Shown here: one piece after another, positions 43,509 through 50,994 of the stretch
Layout: every line of letters starts with the position of its first letter
How positions within the stretch are numbered: position 1 is the stretch's first letter
DNA from: Blastocatellia bacterium
Lineage (GTDB): Bacteria > Acidobacteriota > Blastocatellia > UBA7656
NCBI GenBank assembly: GCA_035275065.1
Contig: DATENM010000158.1
Span: forward strand, 62,001 to 126,000
DNA length: 64,000 bases
Reading direction: 5' to 3'
Notes under the pieces: model-generated
Told to the model about the DNA's origin: nothing
Seen by the model: the letters and a program-made list of their open reading frames with translations, nothing else
Database searches by the model: none
Program-made: the position numbers and the translations under genes

Positions 43509-44330
43509 TCAGCGCTTCGGGACGATCTGAAGGCGGGCTTCGACTTCGTTCGCTTCAAAGTAACGCGCATTCTTCGAGCGATTGCTGAACAGGTGAGTCA
43601 TCAAACCCTGTTCGTCAACGATGCTTGCGGTCTGGCCCTCGATGATGATGTAGACTTTGCCGTTGCCGCCTTTGCGAGATTTTGCCGCCGCCTGCCTTCG
43701 CGTTGCGGCGCGTTTGCTCGGCGGCCTGGGGGCCGTTTCAGCCTTGCTCGTGATGACCGGCGTTGCCGTAAATGGCGCCGCGAGGCTTTCGTTGCTCGCC
43801 GCCTTCACCTTCAATTCGGGTTTAACTCTTTTCGGCATCTTGCTTCTTTTCCTTGATCGGCTCTCGCCTGCTGGGCGCGGCGCGACTGCGGGCAGGCGCA
43901 GCGCCGCGCGCGGCGAAGTCATTCCGGCAGTCACTGGCAATGCCATCACCCGCCGGGTCGGCCTTGCATCGCTCGCCGCGGGTTTCGTCCGCCGCGCGGG
44001 GCGTGGCCCGGCTGTTGCGCTTATTCTCGGTGTCACGCTTATCTTCGCCGCGACGGCTTCGGGTTTCGCCTGGGCCGCCGGCTTGCGCGACAGGCGCGCT
44101 GTCTTGTCGTCGAATTTCACACCGCGCTTGAGGAGTTGCACCAGAACCGGGGTGCGCCCGCGCTCACTCAGATAACGATTGATGTCGTCCTCGGCCTGGG
44201 CCGTCTTGTCGCTCAACTCGTTGCGCAGCTCGTCGCAACGGCCCACGTAGCGACAGTTGGCAAAGCAGGCCAGCAAGTTCTTCATGCAGCCATAGCGCTT
44301 ACATTCAGTGTTAATGGTTGAGGCTGCCAT
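43509..44330 (-). CDS. Cys-rich, basic low-complexity protein
   Basis: The N-terminus has five cysteines in 24 residues (C9, C14, C22, C26, C32; TECKRYGC, ACFANCRYVGRC), a likely metal site, then a helix DELRNELSDKTAQAEDDINRY. The middle (about 65-210) is Ala/Pro/Arg/Lys-rich and disordered. The last 50 residues are an ordered beta unit (KVYIIIEGQTASIVDEQGLMTHLF). Possible starts lie at 44330 and 44285; neither has a good ribosome site. The gene lies 125 nt downstream of the Rad52-like gene on the same strand. No family is recognised. Confidence 0.6.
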   Translation of the reverse strand: MAASTINTECKRYGCMKNLLACFANCRYVGRCDELRNELSDKTAQAEDDINRYLSERGRTPVLVQLLKRGVKFDDKTARLSRKPAAQAKPEAVAAKISVTPRISATAGPRPARRTKPAASDARPTRRVMALPVTAGMTSPRAALRLPAVAPRPAGESRSRKRSKMPKRVKPELKVKAASNESLAAPFTATPVITSKAETAPRPPSKRAATRRQAAAKSRKGGNGKVYIIIEGQTASIVDEQGLMTHLFSNRSKNARYFEANEVEARLQIVPKR

Positions 44331-44455
44331 GCAGTGAAATCCAAGATCGTCCCGAGGCGGAGGGTTTAGGTCCGCCCCGGGAATGTGGCACGAAGAAACC
44401 CCGATTGCTCGTGCCGCAAAAGAAATCGTTGTCAAACGCTCAGGCGCGCAGCCGT

Positions 44456-45058
44456 TCAGGCGCTCAGGCGAACATTGCGCAGGTGGTCGATCAAGGCGCT
44501 GGCGGCATTGCGGCTCAACTGTTCCGGCTCGCATTGAAACAGCGCGAGCGATTCGAGTTGAGGGTCTAGCCGCTTGGCCTTGGCAATCGCATAAATCGCT
44601 GATAACTGCTTATCGGTGACCGGATCATCGCTCTTCGCAGGCGTTGCGACAGCGCCCGCGGCCCGCTTTTTTGTGCCGCCGCGATAGAGCGAGCGCGCCA
44701 ACCCGAACTTAACCGCCGCGCGCTTCAGCGCATCATGCTCGGCGCCTTTGATGCCGCGCTCGTCGAGCGCCGAATCAACGCCAATGCCACAGCGCGTAAT
44801 TCCTTGAATCGTGATGGCAGCGGTGACCGCAACCAGGTCGCCGATCACCGCGATGTCGCGAACCTCGTGCGACCAGTCCGGGCAGACCTCGTCAAGAATG
44901 TCTGCCGCCGTGTGCCAATCGATGTAATCAACCATGCGCTCCTGCCCCGAGGCATCGCGCCAGCCGACGCGCTGCCGCACGACCGTCTCCGGCAGCGGCT
45001 GCGACAATGCCGATAGCACCGATTCAATCCCCTGCGAGCGCTCGATTGCTGTACTCAT
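44456..45058 (-). CDS. Rad52/DdrA-like single-strand annealing protein
   Basis: Rad52-type proteins anneal complementary single strands in repair or phage recombination. The N-terminal core matches the family: VDYIDWHTAADILDEV near residues 43-58, strand VAVTAAITIQGITRCGIG and GIKGAEHDALKRAAVKFGLARSLY near 105-130. A basic linker (GGTKKRAAGA) and a small C-terminal helical domain (VTDKQLSAIYAIAKAKRL, ALIDHLRNV), like that attached to many phage and bacterial recombinases, follow. The second ATG at 45058 fits GGAGGG better than 45061. It has a strong promoter overlapped by a palindrome (45098-45144), so it is probably regulated, perhaps by DNA damage. Confidence 0.85.
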   Translation of the reverse strand: MSTAIERSQGIESVLSALSQPLPETVVRQRVGWRDASGQERMVDYIDWHTAADILDEVCPDWSHEVRDIAVIGDLVAVTAAITIQGITRCGIGVDSALDERGIKGAEHDALKRAAVKFGLARSLYRGGTKKRAAGAVATPAKSDDPVTDKQLSAIYAIAKAKRLDPQLESLALFQCEPEQLSRNAASALIDHLRNVRLSA

Positions 45059-45097
45059 CATGCCCTCCGCCGATATAATCTGTTTCAGCGCATCATC

Positions 45098-45144
45098 AAT
45101 ATAGCACAAAAGAAATCTTGTTTCAAGTATGAAACAAGATTTCT
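45098..45144 (-). promoter_or_regulatory. Promoter of the Rad52-like gene with overlapping perfect operator
   Basis: On the minus strand TTGAAA (45121-45126) and TATATT (45098-45103) are spaced by 17 bp. AGAAATCTTGTTTCA (45111-45125) and TGAAACAAGATTTCT (45130-45144) are perfect 15-bp inverted repeats with a 4-nt centre. The palindrome covers the -35 box and part of the spacer, the classic position of a repressor operator. Confidence 0.7.
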
Positions 45145-45171
45145 CGCGGTGATGTTGATCTGTCACAGGCT

Positions 45172-45201
45172 TTGCGCTGTAGGGGCCGAATTTTGTAGAA
45201 T
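45172..45201 (+). promoter_or_regulatory. Candidate promoter of the ECF sigma operon
   Basis: TTGCGC (45172-45177) and TAGAAT (45196-45201) lie 18 bp apart, upstream of the sigma factor gene and 28 bp from the palindrome of the divergent Rad52-like gene. Confidence 0.4.
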
Positions 45202-45316
45202 AGCAGGGACTTAGCTGAAAGCGGGCGGAGTGCAGGGCGGGCGCCGGGCAGCGCGGCAATAAACTACCGTCAATAAATACGCGGCGAGAATCCGTAATTC
45301 ATCACAGGCGCGTAGA

Positions 45317-45937
45317 ATGACGGCGAGGGAGATAACATTGGGGTCCCCCCAAGATTCTGTTGAGGTCGGTCATCGAAATCAGGATTTAGTGGCGTTCATC
45401 CGGAGAGTCGCTGGCGGTGAGCAGTCCGCCCTGACGGCTCTCTACGACGCGACGAATCGGCTGGTGTTCGGGCTGATCATCCGCGTTATTGGGGATCGCG
45501 CGACCGCCGAAGAGGTTTTGCTGGACGTGTATACGCAGGTCTGGCGGCAGGCGGCGGCCTATGATACGAGTCGAGGCGTGCCGCTCGCCTGGATCATGAC
45601 CATCGCGCGCAGCCGGGCGATTGACCGCTTGCGCGCCGGCCGGCAGGATCAGCAGAGAAAAGAGCCGCTCGACGCGATTGGCGAAGTCAGCGCCGGCGGC
45701 GTCAGTCCGGAAGAAGCCTCGCTTTATTCCGAACGGCAGCGGCTAGTGCGCAACGCTTTGCAAACGCTGTCGCCGGAACAGCGCGAGGTGATTGAGTTAG
45801 CATATTATTCAGGCTTGAGCCACAGCGAGATCGCCCTAAAACTTGGCCAGCCGCTCGGCACCGTAAAGACGCGCACGCGGCTCGGCATGATTAAGCTGCG
45901 CGATATGCTCAGACCGATTCTCGGAGGTCAGGTGTGA
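45317..45937 (+). CDS. ECF (SigK-like) RNA polymerase sigma factor
   Basis: A group 4 sigma factor with region 2 (LYDATNRLVFGLIIRVIGDRATAEEVLLDVYTQVW, residues about 43-77, and IMTIARSRAIDRLR near 95) and region 4 (LSPEQREVIELAYYSGLSHSEIALKLG near 152-178, then GTVKTRTRLGMIKLR). The type resembles SigK, whose partners carry zinc or RskA domains. ATG 45317 has no ribosome site; a TTG at 45338 follows GAGGGAG and may be the true start. Its stop overlaps the next gene (GTG at 45934), so the anti-sigma factor is translationally coupled. Confidence 0.93.
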   Translation: MTAREITLGSPQDSVEVGHRNQDLVAFIRRVAGGEQSALTALYDATNRLVFGLIIRVIGDRATAEEVLLDVYTQVWRQAAAYDTSRGVPLAWIMTIARSRAIDRLRAGRQDQQRKEPLDAIGEVSAGGVSPEEASLYSERQRLVRNALQTLSPEQREVIELAYYSGLSHSEIALKLGQPLGTVKTRTRLGMIKLRDMLRPILGGQV

Positions 45938-46569
45938 AACACGCAGCATTAACCGATGAGGTCGTCGAGCGCACGGCGCTCTACGCGCTCGGCGCGCTTA
46001 CGCAAATCGAAGCACGGGCGTTCGAGAATCATCTCGACGACGGCTGTGCCATCTGCCAGAGCGAGCTCGGTCAGTATCAACTGACCGTCGAAGCGCTGGC
46101 TGCCGCATTGCCCGACGCCGCGCCGTCGCCGGCGGTGCGCGAACGGCTGCTGAAAAGTATTAGCGGCGCGACGGCGGACGATGAAGCCCGGAACACCGGG
46201 GGGCGAGCGACCGCAGCGCCGGCACTCGCCGAAGCCGAAACGTTTGTGTCGCTGTTCGCCGATGATGGCGGCTGGCAGAAGTGGGACGAGGGGATTCTCT
46301 TCAAGCCGCTTTTCATTGACGAAACCAGTGGACAGATGACTTCGTTGGTACGCATGGGGCCGGGGACGGCGTTGCCGCCGCATCAGCACCTCGGCGTCGA
46401 ACAGTTCTTGATCATCGAGGGTGATTGTCACGTGCATGGCGAGCGGTTAGGGCCAGGGGATTACCACCGCGCCATGGACGGCAGTGTTCACGAAACGACC
46501 TATACAGAAACCGGCACAACGTTTCTGCTGGTAGCGCCAAAAGAGTATCGGATTCTCGAATCAAGGTGA
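45934..46569 (+). CDS. ChrR-type zinc anti-sigma factor with cupin domain
   Basis: The N-terminal ZAS-like domain has ENHLDDGCAICQ near residues 30-41 (HX3CX2C), the zinc site of redox-sensitive anti-sigma factors. The C-terminal half is a cupin with PPHQHLGVEQFLIIEG near 148-163, as in ChrR, where it senses singlet oxygen or another signal. GTG start overlaps the sigma stop. It is cytoplasmic. With the sigma factor it forms a classical signalling pair, and a second anti-sigma factor follows 28 nt downstream. Confidence 0.9.
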   Translation: MKHAALTDEVVERTALYALGALTQIEARAFENHLDDGCAICQSELGQYQLTVEALAAALPDAAPSPAVRERLLKSISGATADDEARNTGGRATAAPALAEAETFVSLFADDGGWQKWDEGILFKPLFIDETSGQMTSLVRMGPGTALPPHQHLGVEQFLIIEGDCHVHGERLGPGDYHRAMDGSVHETTYTETGTTFLLVAPKEYRILESR

Positions 46570-46597
46570 GCGGAGCAGGCAGGAAGGAATTCAACAA

Positions 46598-47479
46598 TTG
46601 AGGCACGACGTTCCGACAGAAGAAAGTCAGGAAACGGCTGCATTGTACGCGCTCGGCGCTTTGAGTCAACATGAGGCGCGTGCTTTTGAAGTCCATCTGC
46701 GCCAGGGGTGCGAGATTTGCCAGCAAGAACTGAACGGATTTACCGGTGTCGTTGACGCCTTAAGCGCAGGGTCTCCGGCCATTCCGCCGCCGCATTATCT
46801 GCGCGACCTGCTCAACGCGAGAATTGAAAAAGAAGTCAGCTTAACAATTCCCACCGCCCCGGATGCCGCACAGGTCTATCACTTTCCGGATAAAGCGACG
46901 CCGACGGTGCCGCCTGTTGCGCAACGCTCGTCGCTCGGCACCTGGCTTCCCTGGGCGGCGGCGGCCGGCTTGCTGATCGTTTTTGCCTATACGCTTTTCA
47001 GTTGGCGGCTGGAACACCGGCAGTTGCAGGCGGTTGCCGGTCAAAGTACAGAGGCCCGGCAACAACTGGCCGAGCTGCGCGAACAGCTCAGCGACGAGAA
47101 AGCCCGTGCCCGCGAGTTAGAAGAGATCAATACGGTGCTTGCCGCGCCGCAACGGACTGTGATTGCCATGACAGGACTTGAAGCCGCGCCTTCGGCGTCG
47201 GGCAGCGTCTACTGGGATCATCAGAAGAGCCGCTGGGTCGTCACCGCCAATCTGCCCCCTGTGCCCGCAGGCAAAGTTTATCAGCTCTGGGTGGTGACGC
47301 CGGACGCGAAGATCAGCGCCGGCTTAATCGAGCCCGACACCCGCGGCCACGGGTTCGCCATTGTTGATGTTCCAGCCAACGTCAGCCAGATTCAGGCCGC
47401 CGCGATTACGCTTGAGCCGCAGGGCGGTTCCCCGCAACCGACTATGCCGATCTATGCCCTCGGCAAAGCGACTTCGTAA
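46598..47479 (+). CDS. RskA-type membrane anti-sigma factor
   Basis: The N-terminus repeats the ZAS layout of the preceding gene (YALGALSQHEARAFEVHLRQGCEICQ), so the two are paralogous there. Then comes one transmembrane helix (WLPWAAAAGLLIVFAYTLF near 125-143), a coiled coil (EARQQLAELREQLSDEKARARELEEI) and an external RskA domain (GSVYWDHQKSRWVV, GKVYQLWVVTPDAKIS). It starts with TTG after AGGAAGGA. It is thus a second regulator of the same sigma factor, facing the periplasm whereas the first is in the cytoplasm. Confidence 0.9.
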   Translation: MRHDVPTEESQETAALYALGALSQHEARAFEVHLRQGCEICQQELNGFTGVVDALSAGSPAIPPPHYLRDLLNARIEKEVSLTIPTAPDAAQVYHFPDKATPTVPPVAQRSSLGTWLPWAAAAGLLIVFAYTLFSWRLEHRQLQAVAGQSTEARQQLAELREQLSDEKARARELEEINTVLAAPQRTVIAMTGLEAAPSASGSVYWDHQKSRWVVTANLPPVPAGKVYQLWVVTPDAKISAGLIEPDTRGHGFAIVDVPANVSQIQAAAITLEPQGGSPQPTMPIYALGKATS

Positions 47480-47506
47480 GTGTGATTATTTTCGGAGCGC
47501 AGAAGC

Positions 47507-49363
47507 TCATTGCTCCGCATTCGAGCGACGCAGCGGTTTCGCCTCATCGCGGAATTGCAGATCGTAAAGCTGCCTGTAGAGTCCCCCCCTCGCCAGCAAC
47601 TCTTCGTGAGTTCCCTGCTCGGTAATGATCCCATCATCAAGGACGACAATGCAGTCAGCGCGCCGAACGGTTGAGAGGCGGTGCGCGATCACAAAAGTTG
47701 TGCGGCCCTGCATCAGAACGTCGAGCGCCTCCTGAACCAACCGCTCCGACTCGGAGTCGAGTGAGCTGGTCGCTTCGTCGAGAATCAGGATGGCCGGGTT
47801 CTTTAGAAGAGCCCGCGCGATGGCGACGCGCTGCCGCTGCCCTCCTGACAATTTAACGCCGCGCTCACCGACGACAGTGTCGTAAGCGTCGGGAAACTCG
47901 GAGATGAACTCATGCGCGTGCGCGGCGCGGGCAGCGGCTTCGATCTCTGCGCTACTGGCATCGAGCTTGCCGTAAGCGATGTTCTCGCGGATCGAGCCGC
48001 CGAAGAGAATCGTTTCTTGTGGCACAAGTCCGATGACGGCACGGAGATCATGGAGCCGCACATTCCTGATGTCATGGTCATCGATGAAGATCGCGCCCGC
48101 CGTCACGTCAAAAAAGCGCGGGATGAGCGACACCAGCGTCGTCTTGCCCGCGCCGCTCGGCCCGACCAGGGCGATAATCTCGCCGGGCGCAGCCGCGATG
48201 CTCACGCCTTTTATAACTTCCGTAGCGCGCTCGTCCGGGTAGATAAAGTGCAAGTCGCGAAGTTGCACAGCGCCGCGCACCTCAGAGAATGCGTCGGGCG
48301 ATTCCGGGTCGCGAATCTCTGGCGCTGTATCGAGCAGCTCGAAAACGCGCCGGGTCGCGCCGATGGCACTATTGAACTGACCGAATAGCTCAGTCATGCC
48401 GCCAATCGAGCTGGCGACAACAAACGTGTAAAGCACAAAAGCGATCAACTCGCCCGCACTCATCTCGCCGCGTAGCACCATGCGACTGCCAAACCACAGA
48501 ATCGCGGCGATGCTGCTATAAACAATCAAGATGATGAAGGCAATGAACCCGCCACCGGCGACGGCCCGCTTGATAGCCAGATCGAGCGACTCGCGGATGC
48601 GCGAGGCATAGCGACTGCGCTCATAACTTTCGCGCACGAACGATTGCACAATACGGATCGCCGAAAGCGTTTCATCAACCACGGCGTTTGCTTCGGCCAG
48701 ACGATCTTGAACCCGTGTGCTCAGGCGGCGAACGTAGCGACCATAGAAGTGCGCCGTGATAATCACGACGGGAACAATGGCCAGCATCAGCAGGGTCAAT
48801 CGCAGATTCGTTATGGCGATGATCGTCACGCCGCCGACCAGCACCACGGCACTCCGCAGCAACTCTGTAATGCTGCCGGTTGTCACTGTCTGAATGACGC
48901 TTGTATCCGAAGCAATGCGCGAGGTTAATTCGCCGACGCGGCGGCTGGCATAGAAAGCGACCGGCAGGCCAGTTAGATGGTTGTAGAGTTGAATCCGTAC
49001 GTCTGCGACAATGCGCTCGCCGGTGTAGGCTAGCAGATATGAGCGCAAAAAGCTGAAGGCCGCCTGAGCGGTGAACAAGCCGACGAGGGTGAGCGCCAGC
49101 GCGTTGAGCCGTGCCGAGTCGTGTTCGACAAAGGCGGCGTCAATCAGGTGGCGGACGACTTGAGGGAATGCGAGTCCGAGGCCGCTGGCGATGAACAAGC
49201 TCAACAGGGCGATGGCCAGGCGCAGGCGGTACGGCCTGGTGTAAGCAAGCAAGCGCAGAAGGTCGCGGGGCGAGCCGCGCAGAAGGCTCAGCCGTTCGCG
49301 CCAGGACGCCGGCCTGTTGTTCGCATCTTTTTCCGCCGGGCTGGTTGCGTGATGTTCCGCCAT
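47507..49363 (-). CDS. ABC exporter half-transporter (MsbA-like)
   Basis: A six-helix permease (residues 40-330) is fused to an ATPase. Motifs: Walker A GPSGAGKTT near 408, Q-loop VPQETILFGG near 450, signature LSGGQRQRVAIARAL near 510, Walker B ILILDEATSSLD near 530 and H-loop IAHRLST near 565. Length 618 is normal for lipid or drug exporters acting as homodimers. It is convergent with the anti-sigma gene and is a single-gene unit. The substrate cannot be told. Confidence 0.93.
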   Translation of the reverse strand: MAEHHATSPAEKDANNRPASWRERLSLLRGSPRDLLRLLAYTRPYRLRLAIALLSLFIASGLGLAFPQVVRHLIDAAFVEHDSARLNALALTLVGLFTAQAAFSFLRSYLLAYTGERIVADVRIQLYNHLTGLPVAFYASRRVGELTSRIASDTSVIQTVTTGSITELLRSAVVLVGGVTIIAITNLRLTLLMLAIVPVVIITAHFYGRYVRRLSTRVQDRLAEANAVVDETLSAIRIVQSFVRESYERSRYASRIRESLDLAIKRAVAGGGFIAFIILIVYSSIAAILWFGSRMVLRGEMSAGELIAFVLYTFVVASSIGGMTELFGQFNSAIGATRRVFELLDTAPEIRDPESPDAFSEVRGAVQLRDLHFIYPDERATEVIKGVSIAAAPGEIIALVGPSGAGKTTLVSLIPRFFDVTAGAIFIDDHDIRNVRLHDLRAVIGLVPQETILFGGSIRENIAYGKLDASSAEIEAAARAAHAHEFISEFPDAYDTVVGERGVKLSGGQRQRVAIARALLKNPAILILDEATSSLDSESERLVQEALDVLMQGRTTFVIAHRLSTVRRADCIVVLDDGIITEQGTHEELLARGGLYRQLYDLQFRDEAKPLRRSNAEQ

Positions 49364-49424
49364 TCACTGCAAGGTTGAATCAGTGACGCGAAGCACGTCA
49401 AGCCGACTGCTGATTGGGTGAAGA

Positions 49425-49499
49425 AAGAGGCGCAATGGCATTGGGCAGCGATCTTCTGACCAGATTGGCAGGTGACTGCCGAATGCCGTTGCGCCTCTT
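49425..49499. terminator. Long imperfect hairpin between ABC gene and small exported protein gene
   Basis: AAGAGGCGCAATGGCATT.. (49425-49448) and its partner at 49476-49499 pair over 24 positions with only two mismatches, one of them a wobble, around a 27-nt loop. On the minus strand CTTTCTTC follows. It lies 42 nt past the stop of the exported-protein gene and could end or stabilise its mRNA. Confidence 0.6.
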
Positions 49500-49540
49500 G
49501 TCGTCGTGCGTCGTCGTTTGAGCTGTGCCGTTTTGAACGC

Positions 49541-49918
49541 TTACTTGGCGATCAGCTTGGCGACCGTGTTCTCGAAGACGTAGGCGGTATTCTTGCCCTT
49601 GAGCTCGACGCGCTTGAGCAGGAACGCGCCATCGTTGCCGAGCGCCGAAACGACGGCGCTGTTGGCGGCTTCGCGGTCGAGGCGGGCCACGGTGTAGGTC
49701 GCCTTCAACACTTCGCGTTTGCCCTGCACAAAGACGACTTCGCCTTTATCGCCATCCACGAAGCGCAGATTGTACTCGCCCTTCGGCAGAACTTCCGAGC
49801 CGAGCCGCGTGTCACGCTTGATCGTAATCTTTTCGCCGCCGTCCTGGGCGCTCACCGCCATTGCCATGCCCAACGCCATTGCCAGTGCGAGAACCATCAT
49901 TTGAAATTTCTTAGTCAT
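49541..49918 (-). CDS. Small exported protein of unknown function
   Basis: This 125-residue protein has a signal peptide (MVLALAMALGMAMAVSA, cleavage near SA-QD around residue 25). The mature part is a compact beta domain (RLGSEVLPKGEYNLRFVDGDKGEVVFVQGKREV and FLLKRVELKGKNTAYVFEN as ordered pieces) with no cysteines. The form resembles small acidobacterial exported beta proteins of unknown role. AAGGAGCTCGAT gives a good ribosome site. The upstream region carries GTTAA dyads that could be operator sites for the TetR regulator next to it. Confidence 0.75.
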   Translation of the reverse strand: MTKKFQMMVLALAMALGMAMAVSAQDGGEKITIKRDTRLGSEVLPKGEYNLRFVDGDKGEVVFVQGKREVLKATYTVARLDREAANSAVVSALGNDGAFLLKRVELKGKNTAYVFENTVAKLIAK

Positions 49919-50237
49919 ATCGAGCTCCTTTCAATTTATCTTGTATTCGTGCCGAATTTCGCGAACCGATGCCAGGGCCGGGCAGCAGCACGCTTGCGCC
50001 GCTGCCGCGACCATTCCTGTTACCCGCCCTTTGTTTCGCGGGCCTCGCCGCCTTCCACCTCACGCGCCCCGGCGAAGCCCATCAGGGCCGCGCCGGGCGG
50101 TGAAGCTCTTCCCTTACCCGCAAGGAAGAAGACGATGCGTTTCAAAAACCCTGTCGCCGTTTAGGCTTAACGGCATTTGCTCCGTTAACACCAGTCAGTA
50201 CGTTTACAGTGTTAACCAAAGTTCCAAAAAAATTTCG
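49919..50237. other. Intergenic region with GTTAA dyads
   Basis: 319 bp between the exported protein gene and the TetR gene, both on the minus strand. TTAACGG (50167-50173) / CCGTTAA (50182-50188) and GTTAACAC (50184-50191) / GTGTTAAC (50209-50216) are two overlapping inverted repeats sharing the GTTAA half-site with the TetR promoter palindrome. No gene is seen. Confidence 0.5.
50167..50216. promoter_or_regulatory. Cluster of GTTAA inverted repeats, possible regulator sites
   Basis: Four GTTAA-type half-sites are packed into 50 bp, forming two perfect dyads (7 and 8 bp). The same half-site builds the AACTTAAC/GTTAAGTT palindrome before the tetR gene. The cluster lies downstream of tetR but upstream of the exported-protein gene. 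Confidence 0.45.
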
Positions 50238-50846
50238 TCACTGCTTCAACCCCTCGATCAGCGTGTCCAGCGTCAGATCGATCAACTGGTTCTTGGCGAC
50301 GAAGGGGAAGTGCTTATTGGTGATAAGCAGCGAGGTTACGCCGTGGCCGGCGGCCCAGAACATCTGGCTGACCGCGTCAACATCGGTGGCGCGAAACACT
50401 TTTTGCTCAATGCAGGCTTCGACCGCCGCGCGCAAATGGCCATAGGCTTTCATGCCCATAGACTCTTCCAGCTTCCAGCCCGGCCCCTTCGGATGTTGCG
50501 GCAGCGTAATAAAGGTCAGCTTGTAATGGTTCGGGTGCTTGAGGCCAAACTCGATATAGGCGCGGCAGCCTTTCCTGAGCGTTTCGACCGGGTCCGCAGA
50601 TTCGCGGCTATGTCCTTCCATCCGTTTGGTGAGCTTGGCGAAGGTCTCCTGGCAGATGGCGTAGAGCAGCGAGAGCTTATCATCGAAGTAGAGATAGATA
50701 GTCGTCGGCGAGTACTCGATCTTTTCGGCGATGCGGCGCATCGAAACGTTTTCGAAGCCCTCCTCGACGAACAGCTCGCGCGCCGCGTCCATGATGACCT
50801 GCCGCAGCGCCTCGCGCTCTCGCTCTCTTCTCGCCTTCAGCCCCAT
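50238..50846 (-). CDS. TetR-family transcriptional regulator
   Basis: The N-terminal helix-turn-helix is typical: AARELFVEEGFENVSMRRIAEKIEYSPTTIYLYFDDK (residues 21-57). The ligand domain carries a TetR-C pattern (FGLKHPNHYKLTFI near 101). Length 202 is normal. The start at 50846 has no strong ribosome site (basic ERERE N-terminus follows). A 19-bp palindrome lies about 30 bp upstream, so it likely represses itself. The upstream neighbour on the other strand is the beta-CASP gene. Confidence 0.92.
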   Translation of the reverse strand: MGLKARREREREALRQVIMDAARELFVEEGFENVSMRRIAEKIEYSPTTIYLYFDDKLSLLYAICQETFAKLTKRMEGHSRESADPVETLRKGCRAYIEFGLKHPNHYKLTFITLPQHPKGPGWKLEESMGMKAYGHLRAAVEACIEQKVFRATDVDAVSQMFWAAGHGVTSLLITNKHFPFVAKNQLIDLTLDTLIEGLKQ

Positions 50847-50876
50847 AAGCAGCCTTGTCGAATTACACCGTCACGC

Positions 50877-50895
50877 AACTTAACGCTGTTAAGTT
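50877..50895. promoter_or_regulatory. Operator-like palindrome upstream of the tetR gene
   Basis: AACTTAAC (50877-50884), GCT, GTTAAGTT (50888-50895) is a perfect 8-bp inverted repeat with a 3-nt centre, the usual size of a TetR operator. It lies between the divergent tetR and beta-CASP genes and could control both. Confidence 0.65.
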
Positions 50896-50994
50896 ACCAA
50901 CCACGCCGTCGCTTGTCAAGCACTTTCTTCAGGGCATGGCAATCGGGGCGGACGCTTGCCCGTTGCGCTCGCGGTTTGCTAGTGTGGAATTACT

